Origin: Cristatella mucedo
Taxonomy: Eukaryota > Bryozoa > Phylactolaemata > Cristatellidae
Assembly (NCBI GenBank): GCA_009760855.2
Contig: WPIO01000068.1
Coordinates: 60,001-124,000, forward strand
Reading direction: 5' to 3'
DNA length: 64,000 nucleotides
Shown here piece after piece: positions 46,600-57,968 of the stretch; positions within the stretch are counted from its first letter, which is position 1; each line of letters opens with the position of its first letter. The translations under genes were made by a program, and so were the position numbers. The notes beneath the pieces are model-generated. The model made no database searches. It saw only the letters and a program-made list of their open reading frames with translations, and was not told where the DNA came from.

Positions 46600-47600
46600 T
46601 ATTAATAATAACAATAATGCACTTGATAAAGCGCCCTCGGAGAACTTAATCTATTTCTAGGCATTTTACATTTGCTGCAAACGTAAATTCAATTTATTGG
46701 TAAGTACAATCATGCTTGAAAAAACAAACAAAATAAATAATATGGTTAGGGGTGACATGCACAGGGTCAGCACGCATAATTATATGAAAGACGAATCACA
46801 GGGACCCAATAAATGCGGTCCTGAATAGGTGTGTGTTTTAGGTTCCTAGTGTGATCAGGTCAGGGGTTGTTCTTACTCAGGCCGGGAGGGATTTCCAGGC
46901 TTAGGGAGCATGCGAACTAGATGCATGGTATCCAAAGGATCTAAGGTTTTTACGAGGTATTTTTAGGTTGGTGGATTTCGAAAAGCTGGTGGTACTATGC
47001 TAGGCATGATGGGGGAGAATATCTGAGAGATAGGCTGAAGCCATAGAATGAATGGACCTACAAGTGAGTGACAAAACCTTGAAGTCAATCCGTTGCTTGA
47101 CTGGTAGCCAGTGCAGGTCAGCGAGAAGTGGAGTAATATGGCAACTGCGACACTCACGACAGACAATCTTAGCTGCAGAGTTTTGCACCAGCTGCCTTCG
47201 CCTGATTGACATGCTGGTAGGCCAGTAAGCAGTGAGTTGCAGTACTCGAGACCGGATGTCACGAATGCATGGAACAACTTGGACGTGGTATAGGTATATA
47301 AACAAGACCGAATAATAGCAATGTTATGCAGCTGAAAATAGGCAGATTTTACTGTGGAGCTGATATAATCGTCTAACGAGAGGTCGCTTTCGAATACGAC
47401 ACCTAGATTTTGAGCTGATTCAACAGGAGATATGCTGGACGAGCCAATTTTGAGAGTCAGCCTTTCCAATCTCTGAATTACACGGGATTTGCCCATAGCT
47501 AGTAAGTTAGTTTTATCATCATTTAGTTTTACAAATTTTGCTGCCATCCATGTACAGGTGTCATCAATGCATGGAGCAAGTAAGTTGACACAATTTGAGC
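46600..47600 (-). mobile_element. Family A LINE, 5'-truncated
   Basis: Tail ATTAATAATAACAATAATG, hairpin, UTR, then the RT C-terminal half in frames 46963-47547 and 47000-47305. It abuts the tail of a family B copy at 47601. Confidence 0.9.
46963..47547 (-). pseudogene. Family A RT, thumb and C-terminal part
   Basis: Starts AAKFVKLNDDKTNLLAMGKS, passes NLGVVFESDLSLDDYISSTV, then frameshifts. The proper C-terminus (CHITPLLADLHWLPVKQRI) continues in 47000-47305. Catalytic motifs are absent. Confidence 0.83.
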
Positions 47601-48563
47601 TGCAATGTAATTTATCTCTGTCTGTAACTCCACAAAGTCATACAGACCATGTGGGTATTAGGCAGGACAGTTTTGTATTGCTCACTCACAGCCTAAGCGG
47701 CTTTCGGTACACATTCGGTAGCCAACAGACTTTGTCTCATGCAACTAAGAAAGAAGGATAGCAGAGTCGAGAGAGCAGTTGAGGTAGTGAGTATCATAGT
47801 AGTAGCAGCTCAGGATCACTGAAAAGGATGTGCCATAGTCGGCAGTGGGAGGGTAGTTGTCGTTGCCTAAGAATTGTGGAAGCAAGTTCCACATTCTAGG
47901 ACATGCAGAGGTAAAGCTCTGTCGTCAACACTCTTTAAGCAAAGGAATGGGACAGGTAATTTATCGTCCACACAGGACCTGAGGGCGCGAACAGGCTGAA
48001 ACTGATACAGCAGTTCAGCTCGGTATGAAGAAGCCAAGCCGTGGCAGGCCTTGTGGGTCAGCTTAAGAACTTTTCTCTGGATCCGTTGCTCAACCTGCAT
48101 TCATCCTAGCTCTTTCAGCAAAGAAGAAACGTGCTCAAACCGTTGGGACTTGAAGGCTAGCCTAGCAGCCACGTTTATAGTCCGCTGCAGTGGCCTAATA
48201 GCTTTCTTTGGCAACCAAGCCGAAAAGGGAATTACGATAATCAAGCCGAGACAGAACTAAAGAGCTAGTAAATTGTTTTACAAGAAACTGTGGGAAGCAG
48301 CTCCTAATCTTGGATAGGGATCGGATGTGATGGCAAGATGTGGAAACAGTCTTCTGAATGAAGTTTTTGAAGTTGAGGCAGCTGTCGAAAACTACGCCTA
48401 AATTTCGATAACGAGCACGATGGTTATAGCACAATAGCATCACCTATTAAAAGAGCGAAGTCTTTTAATCCTGATACATTCTTATGGTGTCCTATAAGCA
48501 GCAGTTCAAATTTATCATGTATTTTCAGGAGGTTTTCTGACATCCCGAATCAAATATCGGTAG
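47601..48563 (-). mobile_element. Family B LINE, 5'-truncated
   Basis: GCAATGTAATTTATCTCTG (remnant tail plus UTR start) to the RT region matching GGTGTCCTATRAGCAGCAGTT. Frames retain ARYRNLGVVFDSCLNFKNFI (48195-48443) and LTHKACHGLASSYRAELL (47867-48100). Confidence 0.88.
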
Positions 48564-48580
48564 GCAACCATTATGTTTGC

Positions 48581-49086
48581 AGTCCTAAATAGGTCCTAAA
48601 TGAAATAGGTCCTAAATTGGTGCGTTTTAACGCTTTTTTTATTGCGGTCAAGTCAGGGGATGTTCTGACTCAAGTTGGGAGGGAGTTCCACGCTTTAGGA
48701 GCATACGAAGTAAATGCATGGTCTCCAACGGATTTGAGGTTTGTACGAGGTATTTGTGGACTGTTTGATTCCGAAAAGCTGGTGGTTCGATGCTTGGCCT
48801 GTTGGGGGAGTGTATCTGATAGATAGGCTGGAGCCAAAGAATACAGTTGACTAAAAGTGAGTGTCAAAACCGTGAAGTCAATCCGTTGCTTGACTGGTAG
48901 CCAGTGCAGGTTGGCGAGAAGTGGTGTGATGTGGCAACTGCGACGTTCACGACAGACAAGCCTAGCTGCCAAGTTTTTCACAATCTGCAATCGCCTGATC
49001 GCACATGCTGCTAGACCAGTGAGCAGTGAGTTGCTGAAGTAGAGAAGGGACGTCACGAATGCATAGACGAACTTGAACATGGTATC
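48581..49086 (-). mobile_element. Family A LINE, part 1 of a split copy
   Basis: The RT C-terminal region (48670-49080: LLTGLAACAIRRLQIV, LHWLPVKQRIDF, KAWNSLPT). It stops at GGTATCG, and the same copy resumes at 50287. The 3' UTR is absent, and a small CCTAAATWGG tandem lies at its outer end. Confidence 0.85.
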
Positions 49087-50283
49087 GGCTGTGGTTCAGG
49101 TCCAATCTCAATGGGAGACTCCAGAGTATTGACGTGAATGGACACAGAGATCGTCTGTAGTACCTCTGAAATATGGAGTACCTCAGGGCTCCGTGCTAGG
49201 TCCGGTTCTTTTCACGGTTTATACTCTCCCTCTTGCTGATGTGATTGCCAAGCATAATCTAGGCTTTCACTTCAATGCGGATGACACTCAGTTGTACCTT
49301 TGCTTTGATCCTTCCAAGCCTTTGAGCATCTCAAACTCTCTTAACTCACTTGCAGCATGCATTGATGACATCTGCTCATGGACGGCAGCAAATTTTCTAA
49401 AACTAAACGATGATAAAACTAACTGACTTGTTATCGGCAAACCCAGTGCGATTCAGAAATTGGAAAGACTGAAGCTTAAAATTGGATCTGCCATCGCATC
49501 TCCAGTAGAATAAACTGGAAATCTAGGTATCATATTCCAAAGCGACCTCTTGTTAGACGACCCTTTCAGCTCCTCAATCAAATCTGCCTATTTTCAGAAT
49601 CATTACATTGCTAAAATTCGGGCTTGTTTAGATAAGGATGCCACGTCCAAGTTGGTCTATGCATTCGTGACATCCCGTCTCGACTTCTGCAACTCACTGC
49701 TTACTGGCCTACCAGCATGTGCTATCGGGCGATGGCAACTGGTCCAAAACTCTGCATCTAGGCTTGTCTGCCTTTACTTGTAGTTCGCTTCGTTCTTGGC
49801 TCCAGCCTATCTCTCCGACATACTCCCCAATTAGGCTAAGTATCGTACCACCTGCTTTTCGGAATCAGCCGTCTACAAATACCTCGTACCAACCTCAATT
49901 CCTTTGGAGACCGTGCATTGAGTTCGTATGATCCTAAAGCCTGGAACTCCCTCCCGACCTGGGTCAGAACATCACCTGACCTGACCGCATTTAAAAGGAA
50001 CTAAAAAACACGCCTATTCAGGACAGCATATAGTTGGTCCTTGTGATTCGTTCTTCATTTGCTTATGCATGCTGACACTGTGCATGCTGCCACTATCCAC
50101 GTTTGCATGCTGACCCTGTGCATGTTACCCTAACCATGTTATTTATTTTGTTTGCTTATCAAGAATGATTTAATGCACTATTCAATTGCATTTCCCTTTG
50201 CAGCAAATATTAAGCACCTAGAGAGAGGTTAAGTTCTCTGATGGCACTTTATCAGGTGCATTATAATTATTTTTATTATTATT
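49087..50283 (+). mobile_element. Family A LINE inserted, in opposite orientation, into a family A copy
   Basis: It begins in the RT at GGTTCAGGTCCAATCTCAATG, carries GSVLGPVLF and FHFNADDTQLYLCFD (the catalytic Y has become N), and runs to hairpin and tail at 50283. It is flanked by the two halves of a minus-strand copy. Confidence 0.87.
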
Positions 50284-50286
50284 GTA

Positions 50287-50605
50287 AACGAGCTCGAATT
50301 TTAGCAATGTTATGAAGCTGAAAGTAGGCAGATTTTACTATGGAGCTGATATGATCGTCTAACGAGAGGTAGCTTTGGTTCATGTCACCTAGATTTCCAG
50401 TTGATTAAACTGAAAATATGCTGGCAGATCCAATTTTGAGCGTCAGATTTGCCATAACTAGTAAGTTATTTATATTATCGTTTATTTTAAAAGATTTTCC
50501 GCCTTCTATGTGTGGATGTCATCAATATATGCAGCAAGTTAGTTGAGAGAATTCGAGGTGCTGAATTCGAAGGCTGTCGGAGATCAAAGCAAAGGTTCAA
50601 GATAT
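50287..50605 (-). mobile_element. Family A LINE, part 2 of the split copy
   Basis: It resumes with GAGCTCGAATTTTAGCAATG, the sequence expected about 12 bases after the point where part 1 ends, and continues towards the palm to about 50605. Confidence 0.83.
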
Positions 50606-51819
50606 GTTAAGTGATCCTTTTAGTCCACTTTTAAAGGAGGTATTTTGCAAATCGCCCTTTGCATGACACCATACAAGATCGATAATTCGCTCTCAGCTAG
50701 CTCAAAAGTGCAGTTAAATGTTTCCTAGCTTCAGAAACCTTGTAAAGTCTGTGAACAGCTACTATAACTGCTTAGCTAACGCTGAATTTGGACGTTTGAG
50801 GTGATGATATGAGATTATAGCCAAGAATTTTCTTTTTTTATAAGAAGGAATTGGAAGTAAAATTCTTTTTCCTGCGATTTTGCATTGCAGGTGACCTATA
50901 TTTATTTTAATTTCTTATGTAAGTTGAATTTTCTAACAGAAATTATATGGTATTTCAGTTGGTCAAATATTTTCCCATTCTAGAATTCTTTTTAAGATGG
51001 TTGCTTTTATTGGTCCTGAAGTCGTGGATAAGAAGCCTGCAGCGGGTTATCCTTTGTGGCTTCTGCAAGAGGAGGTGATAGCCTTGAATACTCGGCTTCA
51101 GCTATGCAAAGGAGGCTTTTAAATCAGCTAGTATTTTTATTCAAAGGTACCATGCAAACTTAAGATCTACAAATATTACCCCCAAATTACTTCACGAAAT
51201 ATCGTAATTATTTTCTTTTTTATAAATTTCTCGTCTCAGCATTACCGAGCTCCTAGGGACCACTAATTAAACCTACGGGATTCAGAATAATTCTGTTTAA
51301 GCAGCCCAGTACATGATGCATTAAGATCTTGCAGTTTCATGATAACGTGCCTACAGAATAAGCTACTTAATAGAGTTTATTAGAACCAGTTATCACCATG
51401 TAAATTCAATTGAAAATATAATGATTTTATTATTTCAAATATAAGGAGCTTCATACGCAGCTATTTATAACAGATGCATGCAAAATAAGCCCTTCTATTT
51501 GCACAATCACTATTTAATACGAAAAGGCACTGAATTGAAAATGGTAAAGCATCAACTAACAAAAACATCAATTGTAGAATGATCCTAACAAATTGCCGCA
51601 CGAATGTGACTTGGAATAGTGAACTCCAAAAGAAAATTATTCTTGGATTCACTAGATACTTACAACAATTTGAAATCGCACAGGTAAGCAACGATATTTA
51701 ACTTGCCTGTTAGAGCTGATGGGATCACTATGGTTTCAACGTTAAAGAAATTATTCACACTAAACATTACCTACAATCTTGTCTTTCAAAGATTTTTCTA
51801 AATTTCAACTTGTTTACAG
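50606..51819. other. Intron sequence, nothing recognised
   Basis: AT-rich. The minus-strand frame at 51461-51691 has no motif. Confidence 0.4.
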
Positions 51820-51924
51820 GACATTGGATCATCTGCCGGAGTTTCTCATGATTTAGAAAGGAATGTCTCAGTATTATTACGGGATACATACCTGAATCTC
51901 TTTCGAAAGTTATTTCTTACTGAT
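51820..51924 (+). CDS. Host gene exon, unknown product
   Basis: Acceptor TTGTTTACAG, donor GAT|GTAAGT, 35 codons, phase 0-0. Only this frame is open: DIGSSAGVSHDLERNVSVLL, ending RKLFLTD. Compatible in phase with the exon at 44236. Confidence 0.62.
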
Positions 51925-52224
51925 GTAAGTGTAACTTGTTCACTCGGAAAGATAATAAAAGCAGTTCCTTCTTTGCATGCGGAAAGGGTTTTAGCTAGTG
52001 CCTGTACTGCGCGTTAAAAATAAATTTTGAAGACTGATTGACAGTTTTTTTAAACCACATGCCTATACACTACTACTTAGCATCTAAATGTTGGCGTACT
52101 TTTATGAAAATGAATTGCACAGGGTCACGAAACTCGTTAAACGTAACAAAATGAGGATTCACCTCTTTGGTCTTATTTAAGGTTAACATAGTCATGCGTT
52201 ATAATCAACATATATAATATATGC

Positions 52225-52275
52225 TAGCCCATATATATATACACACACACACACGCACACACTCACGCACACACA
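52225..52275. repeat. (TA)n(CA)n microsatellite
   Basis: TATATA followed by CACACA runs, within a probable intron. Confidence 0.85.
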
Positions 52276-52395
52276 ATTGAAAATTGAGAATAGTTTTTTT
52301 ATAAAAATCCGGCTGCTTGAATCTCTAATATCTTGCAAAACATAGGTCTGCAAACCATTAATAATGCTTAGCTGTTATGTATTAGTTGTCATTAG

Positions 52396-52571
52396 AAGTT
52401 CAAATTTCAGTATCTATACTTGAGAATTGTTACGGAAGAATTTCAATCTTACATTTTTGGACACAGGGTCTATGTATAAAGCAAATTATGATGACCACAT
52501 TTCCTGAGATAATGCTAAATTGGATGGATAAATCGATTCCACGTATGGGTCTATTAACAGTAACTAACACG
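52396..52571 (+). CDS. Host gene exon, unknown product
   Basis: Acceptor GTCATTAG, donor ACG|GTATGG, 58 codons plus two leading bases. The frame reads VQISVSILENCYGRISILHF, then QIMMTTFPEIMLNWMDKS, helical in pattern. It leaves in phase 0, matching 53069. It enters in phase 1, which does not match the phase 0 end of 51924. Either a small exon lies between them or one of the two calls is wrong. Confidence 0.52.
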
Positions 52572-53068
52572 GTATGGCAAGTCTCAAGAGTATCTTGAAT
52601 CTATCCAGACTTTTGAAGCTTACTTGGCGTTTAAAACTCTAAAACTATGAAATTTCAGTGTAGATTACCTGTAACTGCTACTCATAGCTGAAAGACAACA
52701 TGGTATGACCATTGGCTGTTCTTGCCCACGTCATGATTGTTTTACCTTCGATTCCATTCTCTTGGTTGTAGCTGTAATTTTCTTTAAATTTCAAAGAAAA
52801 TAGTTTTTGGATTGTCAAATACATTTGTTCGTGTATTATGCTATCCTAGTAATTATTATCACAATCACATGTTGTGAGCTACCTGACTAATTACCATACA
52901 ATGTAGAGTACGAACGACCTGCCCTTTATTAGGACTCAACTCGAAAGATACACGTGGAGAAACGTTGCACGGCTTTTTTATTTACAATTCAAGAATGTGT
53001 GGCTTTTCGTTGCTTAATACAATTTGCCATAGTACGACCAAAAACTAATACGAACATATACATTTCAG

Positions 53069-53320
53069 GGCTCGGTTTTGTTAGAAGCTCTGCATGTTCT
53101 CGGAGGAATATGCTGGCAAAATACAGAACTTTTAGAAAACGCAAAAAAGATAAGTTCAAGAAATAAATTAGTGCGACTGGCAGGCCATCAATTAATCGTC
53201 CAAATTGCAAACCAAAATAATGACAAAGGAATTGACATACCACATCACCGACTGTTTGCCTTACTGTACCTACAACTAGATTCATTTGGAATGACACCTG
53301 AGATTTTTTGGAGAAACTTC
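53069..53320 (+). CDS. Host gene exon, unknown product (best supported)
   Basis: Acceptor ACATTTCAG and donor TTC|GTAAGT, both strong, with 84 open codons in phase 0-0. The frame reads GSVLLEALHVLGGICWQN, then KLVRLAGHQLIVQIANQ, then IPHHRLFALLYLQLDSFGM. Alternating helices suggest a HEAT/ARM-type solenoid. No gene family could be named from the sequence. No later exon was found, so the gene probably continues beyond this window or after very long introns. Confidence 0.7.
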
Positions 53321-53693
53321 GTAAGTGACATTGCTAGCCTGCAGTTGTTCAGATCTGACTATGTCCACAACAGTTAAACTTAACTTAATAGTATAGTTTA
53401 GTATAATATGATTTATTTAAGACTTAAGCGTAAACATTTAAGGCTAAGTGATAGGTATTTGCTTTCGATAAATACTGAGTAGAATTGTGCATTTATGAAC
53501 ATGACAATTTGAACTTGACAATTTGAGGTGAACTCTTTTAACCACTTTTTCTTGAAGAGCCAATTGAATAACCAAATATCGTTGTCTTGAATCGAATTTC
53601 AAACACGAGCATTTCCAGGCATTGACCGTCTGGTTTTAGAATGTATATTTCGTTAAACATACATATCACACTCGCGATCTTGGATAACATTAC
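53321..53693. other. Spacer, nothing recognised
   Basis: Contains a short direct repeat GACAATTTGA at about 53502 and 53517. Confidence 0.4.
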
Positions 53694-53897
53694 TGCTACT
53701 CATATCTCAACTGCTCTTCTGATTCTGCTATGTTTCTTATCTTTCCTTTGTTCCGTGAGATAAACTGCTGGCTACCTAATGCGTACCGGAAGCCGCCTAG
53801 GCTGTGAGTTTGCTATGAAAACTCTCCTGCGTACCACTCACGAAGTCTACATGGCTTTGCAAAGTTGTAGACGGAGATAAATTACATTACGTTACGG
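53694..53897 (+). mobile_element. Family B LINE, 3' UTR and tail
   Basis: CTACTCATATCTCAACTGC to GACGGAGATAAATTACATTACG, the canonical family B end. Confidence 0.85.
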
Positions 53898-54063
53898 CCT
53901 GACTATAATGAGCGTCATACGTTTATATATTTGCACATTTAAATTACCTTTACATTGTAAAAATGTATGTAATAGATAAAATGGTATATTCAATCAGTAT
54001 TTCAACCGAAGGTATTAATACCGGGTAAACAATCCAACCTTACTCAAACTTCCTGATAGCTTA

Positions 54064-54520
54064 TAATAATAATAATGCATATATTATAGCACCCTCAAAA
54101 AACTTAATAATAATAATAATAATAATTCACTTGATAAAGCGCCCTCAGAGAACTCAATCTCTCTCTAGGCGCTTTACATTTGCTGTAAAGTGAAATGCAA
54201 TTGAATGGTAAGTAAAATCATGCTTGAAAAAAAACGAGATGAATAATATGGTTAGGGGTGACATGCACAGGGTCAGCATGCAAATGTGGTTAGTGGCAGC
54301 ACTTAACCTCTTTCTGGGTATTTTAAAATTGCCACAGATTATGTAAGATCGAACTATTAGTTTTAGAATGCTCAATAAACAAGAGGAATAACATATTTCG
54401 GGGTGACGTAACCAGGGTCTGCATGCCAGTTTGATAAGTGGCAGCATGCACAGTCTCAGAGCGCAAAAGCAAGTACAATATTATTGACTGAAATGACTAA
54501 ATGCTGACAGAAATATGTGC
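54064..54520 (-). mobile_element. Old family A LINE 3' end, split by a younger copy
   Basis: The outer piece (54064-54107) has the tail and the hairpin side CCCTCAAAAAACTTAA. The inner piece (54301-54520) resumes ACTTAACCTCTTTCTGGG and continues into the UTR. Confidence 0.85.
54108..54300 (-). mobile_element. Younger family A LINE 3' end nested in an older one
   Basis: (TAA)n tail, intact hairpin and UTR to GTGGCAGC. ACTTAA occurs immediately on both sides (54102-54107, 54301-54306) as a target duplication. Confidence 0.9.
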
Positions 54521-54654
54521 ATTTATTTGACGCCCTCAATGGTCACTTTCTAGTGTGACCATAATTTTCTAGGTCTGTTATTTCGAGCAGCATTACTTTT
54601 TTGTCACAGTCATTTCCCTTGATTTCGCTCGATTTTTAATTCCAACGTAATTAT

Positions 54655-54713
54655 ATACTCCTCTCTCTTTCTCTATTTGTCTCTACTTACTCTCTATCCT
54701 GCTCTCTCTCTCA

Positions 54714-54775
<62 letters not shown>

Positions 54776-54842
54776 CAATCCCTCGCTCTCTTTCATTCCC
54801 TGGCTCTCTCTATCTCACTCCCTGCATCGTGTGAGCATGCAT
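54655..54842. repeat. (CT)n microsatellite
   Basis: About 70 bp of pure CT within a longer imperfect CT/CTTT tract. Confidence 0.93.
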
Positions 54843-54854
54843 GCGTGCGCGCGT

Positions 54855-55790
54855 GAGTATCTCAGTCTGTAACTCCACAAAGTCATAAAGGCTGTTTGAG
54901 TGTTACGCAGGAGAGCTTTGTATAGAACATTCACAGCCTAAGCGGCTTTCGCTAGGCATTCGGTAGCCAAAAGATTACGTCTCATGAGATAAAAAGTGGG
55001 AAGCATAGTAGTGACCAGAGAGCAGTTGACGTCGTAACTAGCATGAAAGTAGCAGCTCAGGACCGCAGAAAATGAGACATTGCCGGCAGCAGGAGAGAAT
55101 TTGTCATTGCCTAAGATTTGTGGAAGTGAGTTTCACAGTCTAGGACCTGCAGAGCTAAAGCTTCTGTCGCCAACTGTCTTTAAGCGAAGAAATGGAACAG
55201 CTAACTTATTCTCCACATAGGACCTGAAGGCGGGAAGAGGCTGAAATTGGTGCATTAGTTCTGCCAGTTACGAAGGAGCTTAGCCGTGGCGGGTCTTGTG
55301 GGCTAGCGCAAGAACTTTGCTCTGGATCCGAGTGGAACTGGCATCCATCCTAGCTTCTTTAGCAAAGGAGACATGTGATAAAACCTCTAGGACTTAAAGA
55401 CTACCTTTGCAGCCATATTCACCGTCAACGGCAATAGCCTAGTTGCTTTCTTTAGTAGCCCAACCAAAGGGGAATAACAATAATCTAACCAAGAAAGAAC
55501 AAAGAGCAAGCTATTTTTTCACCAGCCACTGTGGAAGGCAGCCCCTAATCTTTGAGACGGGTCGGACATGATGGCTAGCTGTAGAGGCAGTCTTCTGAAT
55601 GAAGCTTTTTAAATTGAGGCAGCTGTCGAAAACGACACCTAAATTTCGAGGACGACCACTATGTTGGTCGCACAATAGCGTGACCTATTAGAAGAGCAAA
55701 GGCACATCCAGCCACATGCTTAGGGTGTTCCATGAGCAGCAGTTCGGTATTATCATCATTTAGTTGAGAGAAAAAATGAGGACTGCGGTC
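54855..55790 (-). mobile_element. Family B LINE, 5'-truncated
   Basis: CTCAGTCTGTAACTCCAC, the UTR, then decayed RT C-terminal region up to the GAGCAGCAGTTCGGTATTATC block (LLLIG side). Many stops. Confidence 0.85.
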
Positions 55791-55791
55791 A

Positions 55792-55905
55792 TAATAATAA
55801 CAATAATAATAATGATAATAATAACGAATTTGACAATACCCTCAGAGATTCTCTTTCTGGGTGCTTCACTTGCTACAGATAAAACAATTTAAATCGAATA
55901 AATCT
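55792..55905 (-). mobile_element. Family A LINE 3' tip
   Basis: (AAT)n-rich tail and a degraded hairpin (CCCTCAGAGATTCTCTTTCTGGG). It adjoins a plus-strand A/B chimera. Confidence 0.7.
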
Positions 55906-57968
55906 ATCCAAGCTTTCGTAAAATACAGCTCCTACATAAACCTTGTTGAATCGTGGATGCACACCTGGAAAATGCTGATATCCACCATAAACCATCTACT
56001 TAACTCCTCCTAGGTAAGTGCCTTACTCAGTGATCCTGCGATGATGTAGCTGATCGCTTCTCTATCTTTTTTGTAAAGAAGATTGATAACACCAGGGAAA
56101 ATACCCCTAAGATGGCAACATCTCCGTTAAAATTCTGTTCTTCAACTGCAGACAGCATCTCAATATCTACATTCTAGGAGGTCAATAGTGACCTCATCCT
56201 GAAGTTTGTATACCAATCAAAGAAGACAATTAGTCCTTTAACCATATTATCACTGTCCTGCTTCTATTCATTATTTATCATTATCATTATATCATCATTA
56301 TATCATTATATCATCATTGTATCAGTATCTTTATATCATTTTATCATCATATATAATTATCTGTCATTAATCTGCTGTTGCAATGAGTAACAAACACTAT
56401 AAACAACCCATTAGCCTCAGGACACGTCCCAGCAACTTTTGAAAAAGGCTGTAGTCAGGCAAGTTCTCAAGAAAGCAGCACTAGATCAAGATAACTAACA
56501 GAACAGCCTACCCTGTACCAAACCTATCAAAGACACTGCAAAGAATCGAGACAGACCAGCTAAACTCATATATTGAAAGTTCCGCCCTTGCTAGTAAGTT
56601 CCAGTATGGTTTTGAAGATAATCACGCAACAGAGTCAGAATTGCTTCGGTTAAGTAAGGAACTACTTAGAAGTGCTGACGGAGGCCGAGTGTCTGCTTGT
56701 TTTTCTCATATTTGTGGCTGCTTTTGATACTATCACCAGGTCCATCTTTAGTGCCTCCCATCTCATCTGAGCACCACTGGCACTGCACTTCAATGGCTCA
56801 GCTGTATATGTCATTCAAACTGTCGGAATTAGCTACAGCAGCTGAGAAGCTGAATGCTTGCCCTGCTGACAGTCGATCCTGCATGTCGAAAAACTTCTTA
56901 AAACTATGTGACTATACAACTGAACTGCTGCTTATAGGACACTATAAGCATGTGGCTGGACTAAAAGGCTTTGCTCTTATAATAGGCGATGCTGTTGTCC
57001 AACAAGTCACGACATGCTCGAAATTCAGGTGCCGTTTTGACAGATGCCTCAATTTTCACAGCTTCCTTCAGAAAGCTGCTTCAACAGCTAGCCATTACTA
57101 CCGATCCATATCCAAGATTTGGAGCTGTCTTCAACAGTGGCATACAAAAAAATTTCAACCAGCTCCTTGGTTCTCTCCCGGTTTGATTTTTGTAATTCCC
57201 TTTTGGCTGGGTTATTTGGTACTTCCGGTGAATATATGTCTTAACACAATAATTGTATTGACCATGCTCCAGTCACCTGACAACCACCAAAATTTGAGCT
57301 TGAATTTTTAACTAGTTTATCTTTAAAACGAATTTCAAAAACACTTTCCAATTTTTAGAAAGCAGCTAGGCCACAGCAGCTGACGATTAACTTGGCTGCA
57401 ATGCCAGTCTTCAGGTCCCAGAGGTTCAGCATGTGTCTGCTTTGCTAAAAGTGCTAGGATGGATGCCGGTTGAGCTAGGATACAGATTAAAGTTCTTACA
57501 CTGACCCACAAGGCCCCCACGGCTTGGCTCCTTTGTACCTATCTGAACTGCTGCACCCGGTTCAGCCTCTTCAAGACCTCAGGTCTTGCGTAGACAATAA
57601 ATCAGCTGTTTCATTCCTCTGCTTAAAGACTGTGGGTGACACAAGCTGTTACTCTGCAGGTCCTAGACTATGGATCTCACTTCCACAATTCTTATGCAAC
57701 GACAACTACTTTCTTGTTGCCGACTATGGCTTATCCTTTTCAGCGGTCCTGACCAGCTACTCCCATACTGCTCACTACCTCAGCTTCTCTACCGAATCTT
57801 CTATTCTTCCTACTTTCTCTTTCTCGCGTGACACGAAGTCTGTGGGAGAAGGTATGCATAGCGAAAGCTGCTTAAGAGGTGAGTGCCATACCAAACTCTC
57901 CTGCTTAACACCCGCATAGCCTTTATGGCTTTGTGGAGTTACAGACGGAGACGCATTACATTCAGGTC
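55906..57968 (+). mobile_element. Chimeric LINE: family A in front, family B behind
   Basis: 55925-56812 follows family A: linker, PLLKK-like block, FQYGF, motif A, and a TGGCACTGCACTTCAATGGC segment. From about 56813 the sequence is family B: CTGTATATGTCATTCAAAC and KNFLKL-LLLIGHYKHVAGLKGFAL, continuing to the family B UTR and a GCATTACATT tail. A (TCAT/ATC)n microsatellite interrupts the A part at 56262-56370. Confidence 0.8.
56697..57311 (+). pseudogene. RT relic spanning the A/B junction (204 codons)
   Basis: The frame runs from decayed motif A into the family B thumb: SELATAAEKLNACPADSRSC, KNFLKLCDYTTELLLIGHYK, GLKGFALIIGDAVV. The palm with YADD is missing. It is non-functional but open across the chimeric junction. 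Confidence 0.72.

Noticed and set aside
48581-50605. Twin-priming (5' inversion) of one LINE copy
   Set aside because: The two orientations contain overlapping, not adjacent, parts of the element, and the minus-strand copy resumes on the far side.
35792-53320. Identification of the host gene as rotatin, huntingtin or UBR1/2
   Set aside because: Helical patterns recall several HEAT/ARM proteins, but no stretch long enough to be specific was matched. Naming it would be guessing.
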